From DASYAN01 sp036501345 (GTDB taxonomy: Bacteria > Chloroflexota > Ktedonobacteria > Ktedonobacterales > Ktedonobacteraceae), in the NCBI GenBank assembly GCA_036501345.1, contig DASYAN010000088.1:1-16015 (forward strand): a stretch of DNA of 16,015 nt. The letters run 5' to 3'. Both the position numbers and the translations under genes were made by a program. This document shows, one piece after another, positions 14,249 to 16,015 of the stretch. Below the pieces are notes generated by a model, which saw only the letters and a program-made list of their open reading frames with translations, did not search any database and was not told the origin of the DNA. Numbering within the stretch: position 1 is the first letter of the stretch; the number at the start of each line of letters is the position of its first letter.

Positions 14249-14642
14249 ATTAATGTTGGTACACAGCACTTAACAACAGGTTACTAGAGATTCAGATAGT
14301 ATTTCGTCACTCCTAAAAAGCTCTTCAGTAAATGGGAAAGCATGCTGCAATAAGATCAACAAAGATCAGAAAAAAGCCGCTTTTTGATGAGCATGAAAAA
14401 GATGTTCGATGTTTGTTTCAGCTCAGAAAGGATTTGCTTATTTGAGTTGCGAAATGCCCTAAAAATAGATAGATTCACTATTTTTGCGTTTTCTTTGCAA
14501 AAAGTGCTTGATCTATTAAAGGGTATGAATCTCTTTCAGAGACACCCATTGAGGAGCTTTTTACCTCTCAGGTTTCTTGAACGCCTTTCTCAATAAAATT
14601 GCAAGGATAGTGGATAGACTGAGAGCAGGAGGAAATCTTTTC

Positions 14643-15479
14643 ATGTCATCGTTGATCTACAAAGTTAGCAGAAGATCCCTGCGATTTGCAGTTTTGTTTT
14701 TCACGCTTTTTATCATGGTTTACGCATATTCATTTTTTTATCCAATATCAGTAACACACGCATATTCCAACTTTCACGAAGTTCAGACTAGCTGGGGAGG
14801 ATATGTCGCACAAGGGCTTCGAGGGACATATAAAGGTGTACAGGCCTATTTTACTGTCCCCCACCTTACTACCAGCCCTACCAGTGATGGCTTAATAGAT
14901 ACATGGGTCGGTGTGGGTGATGGGCATTTTAATCCAACTGTATTGGTCCAAACAGGAATAAGATCTTCTTGGGATTCTAGTACCCACCGCCAGCTCAATC
15001 AAGCATGGTGGTGGGTGGTGGGTGATGAGCTTCCGTCAGGAAGTATATCACATATCTATGATGAACCACAAATACATGCAGGAGACAAAATATGGGTTTA
15101 TATGACTTCAAATGCAAATAATGATGATTACGATTACTTTGAAATACGGGATATAAATACAGGTGTCAGAATCGCCACCTATGGTTCGACTCAGCATAAT
15201 CCTTCGACTTTTGCTGATAGTGCCGCTGCTGAGTGTGTCGTAGAGACCCATAGCACCACTCCTTCCAATACTGGTACAGTCCAGTTTAATGGTTGCAAAG
15301 TGTCTACGGATAACAGTAATGGATCACAAGACTGGATTCCCATTGGAAATACGCAGACAACATTAAAGAATGTCCAGAAGTATTATACTGAACATCTCAC
15401 TTTGGGTAACAAATCTGCAACGTATGCCACAACGAGTAGTCTGTCCAATGGGACAGACTTTGTTGTCACTCTTCTATGA
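14643..15479 (+). CDS. Secreted G1 (eqolisin-like) glutamic peptidase
   Basis: A 278-aa predicted secreted protein. Residues about 10-40 are a signal peptide: Arg-rich start, hydrophobic core, and a cleavage site likely after THA (40). The mature part resembles G1 peptidases, acid-active endopeptidases best known from fungi and also found in some bacteria. Family marks are SWGGYVAQG (50-58), FTVPHL, DTWVGVGDG, LVQTG with Gln103, and AAAECVVE with Glu197. Gln103 and Glu197 match the catalytic Gln/Glu pair, although the usual Trp after the Glu is Cys198. I chose the ATG at 14643 because AGGAGG lies 10 nt upstream; a TTG at 14577 would add 22 residues without SD support. It stands alone. It may digest external protein at low pH (inference). 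Confidence 0.85.
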   Translation: MSSLIYKVSRRSLRFAVLFFTLFIMVYAYSFFYPISVTHAYSNFHEVQTSWGGYVAQGLRGTYKGVQAYFTVPHLTTSPTSDGLIDTWVGVGDGHFNPTVLVQTGIRSSWDSSTHRQLNQAWWWVVGDELPSGSISHIYDEPQIHAGDKIWVYMTSNANNDDYDYFEIRDINTGVRIATYGSTQHNPSTFADSAAAECVVETHSTTPSNTGTVQFNGCKVSTDNSNGSQDWIPIGNTQTTLKNVQKYYTEHLTLGNKSATYATTSSLSNGTDFVVTLL

Positions 15480-15540
15480 AATCACTAATGCATATCCCCT
15501 AACTGATGCCATCTTAAGAAAAAAACAAGTACTAAATAAA

Positions 15541-15565
15541 GATACCTCAGAAATGATAAGGTGTC
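15541..15565 (+). terminator. Weak hairpin after the G1 peptidase
   Basis: GATACCT (15541-15547) pairs with AGGTGTC (15559-15565), 7 bp with one G-T pair and an 11-nt loop, 62 bp after the stop. No T run follows, so termination is doubtful. Confidence 0.2.
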
Positions 15566-15711
15566 AGTAGAGCTGTCAAAATACCTACCAATACACTACA
15601 ACCCCATATCAAAAGCTACCCTATAAGTGACGCATGGTGAAAGTATACATATCCTAATATTACAGTCAATAAGATAATGCTTTTTGCGAATATATATGTT
15701 ACAATGAAATT

Positions 15712-15796
15712 GTGGTGAGGGACAAAGATCCTTCTTGGTAAGTAATATCCTATCCCCCGGTATCGTTCCGTTAGCCGGTTACAAGGAAATCACTAC
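15712..15796 (+). ncRNA. Possible structured RNA or leader element
   Basis: Three nested pairings: GTGGTGA (15712-15718) with TCACTAC (15790-15796), CTTGGTAA (15734-15741) with TTACAAG (15779-15785), and CGGTA (15758-15762) with TAGCCG (15772-15777), the last two with one bulge each. A TACAAT (15700-15705) sits just upstream as a possible -10. It matches no riboswitch or known RNA family I recognise, and may act as a leader for the zinc-ribbon gene 150 bp downstream. Confidence 0.25.
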
Positions 15797-15943
15797 CTAA
15801 AAAGCCACCTCAAGATATACTCATCCATTTTTGCTGCCCTGTCGGTAAAAAGGCCTATGTCTTGTCTGTACCTGACTCTGTGTCTGAAAGTTGTATGTGT
15901 CAACGGAACGAAAGTCTTTCTTGAAGAAGGGGAACAAGTACCC

Positions 15944-16015
15944 ATGATGTCTAATGAGGGCTACCGGGATCGTATCCTTGTTTGTCGCGACTGTGGCAAT
16001 GACTTTACTTTTACA
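15944..16015 (+). CDS. Zinc-ribbon protein, 5' end only
   Basis: The first 24 codons of a gene cut by the window edge. After tandem ATG codons (15944, 15947) it reads SNEGYRDRILVCRDCGNDFTFT. The CRDCG followed by F-x-F/T is typical of the small zinc-ribbon domain (zf-trcl type), in which a second Cys pair would follow outside the window. AAGGGG lies 11 nt before the first ATG. The role of such small zinc-binding proteins is mostly unknown; DNA or RNA binding is often assumed. Confidence 0.7.
   Translation, partial: MMSNEGYRDRILVCRDCGNDFTFT

Larger units (their letters stand above)
13886..14642. other. Long stretch with only doubtful small ORFs
   Basis: About 750 bp between the MBL gene and the G1 peptidase. 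It holds two doubtful small ORFs listed separately (13997-14020 and 14045-14248), AT-rich DNA, and an AAAAAGC-C-GCTTTTT motif (about 14371-14385) that is symmetric but has too short a loop for a hairpin. A 70-codon frame near 14384 has no SD and no family resemblance. No clear promoter for the peptidase was found. Confidence 0.45.
15480..15943. other. AT-rich gap before the zinc-ribbon gene
   Basis: No supported gene in 460 bp. It holds a weak hairpin (15541-15565) and a possible structured RNA (15712-15796). The frame of the zinc-ribbon gene stays open upstream of its ATG, but that upstream part looks non-coding. Confidence 0.45.

Noticed and set aside
14371..14385. AAAAAGC-C-GCTTTTT as an intrinsic terminator
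   Set aside because: The single-base loop cannot form a hairpin, and no gene ends nearby.
14384..14596. 70-codon + strand ORF before the G1 peptidase
   Set aside because: No SD, no recognisable domain, and a composition like the surrounding AT-rich DNA.

Overview
The window looks like a chromosomal segment of a Chloroflexota bacterium of the Ktedonobacteria type (moderate confidence). The signs are an XRE regulator with an MmyB/MLTR-type sensor domain, a secreted G1 (eqolisin-like) glutamic peptidase, a membrane protein with two FHA domains, PadR, and Bacillus-like Shine-Dalgarno (SD) sequences, with roughly balanced base composition in the conserved genes. No tRNA, rRNA, CRISPR array or transposase gene was seen.

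Left part (1-1770). The 3' half of a thiolase gene (+) runs tail-to-tail into an aldo/keto reductase gene (-). Two TACA-N2-TGTA operator-like boxes lie upstream of the reductase. A gene-poor stretch (1765-2339) then holds two small elements with inverted ends, 95 and 137 bp long, both bounded by TA. They look like non-autonomous mobile elements.

Unknown cassette (2340-4590, - strand). Three genes without a recognisable family lie in a row: a 92-aa protein, a proline-rich protein with an internal 165-bp-period repeat, and an AT-rich coiled-coil protein. The last two are open in overlapping frames. They are either two genes (ATG at 3242 with a good SD) or one gene split by a frame change. This is the most novel part of the window.

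Fatty-acid block (4994-9565). A long-chain acyl-CoA ligase and an acyl-CoA dehydrogenase form a translationally coupled pair on the - strand (ATGA overlap). Divergent from them is the XRE/MLTR-type regulator, whose sensor domain family includes a fatty-acid-binding member. The arrangement suggests a local fatty-acid-responsive switch for beta-oxidation. The thiolase at the left edge would fit the same pathway but is not in this operon.

Right part (9597-16015). A PadR-family regulator (-) is followed by a + strand pair: a membrane-anchored transglutaminase-like protein with a Cys-His-Asp set, and the membrane protein with two FHA domains. The leader of the pair has terminator-like and SD-sequestering hairpins and a 6-codon mini-ORF. 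A metallo-beta-lactamase-fold protein (-) with several metal ligands replaced lies tail-to-tail with the pair. After about 750 bp with only doubtful small ORFs comes the secreted G1 peptidase. The window ends with a possible structured RNA and the first 24 codons of a zinc-ribbon protein.
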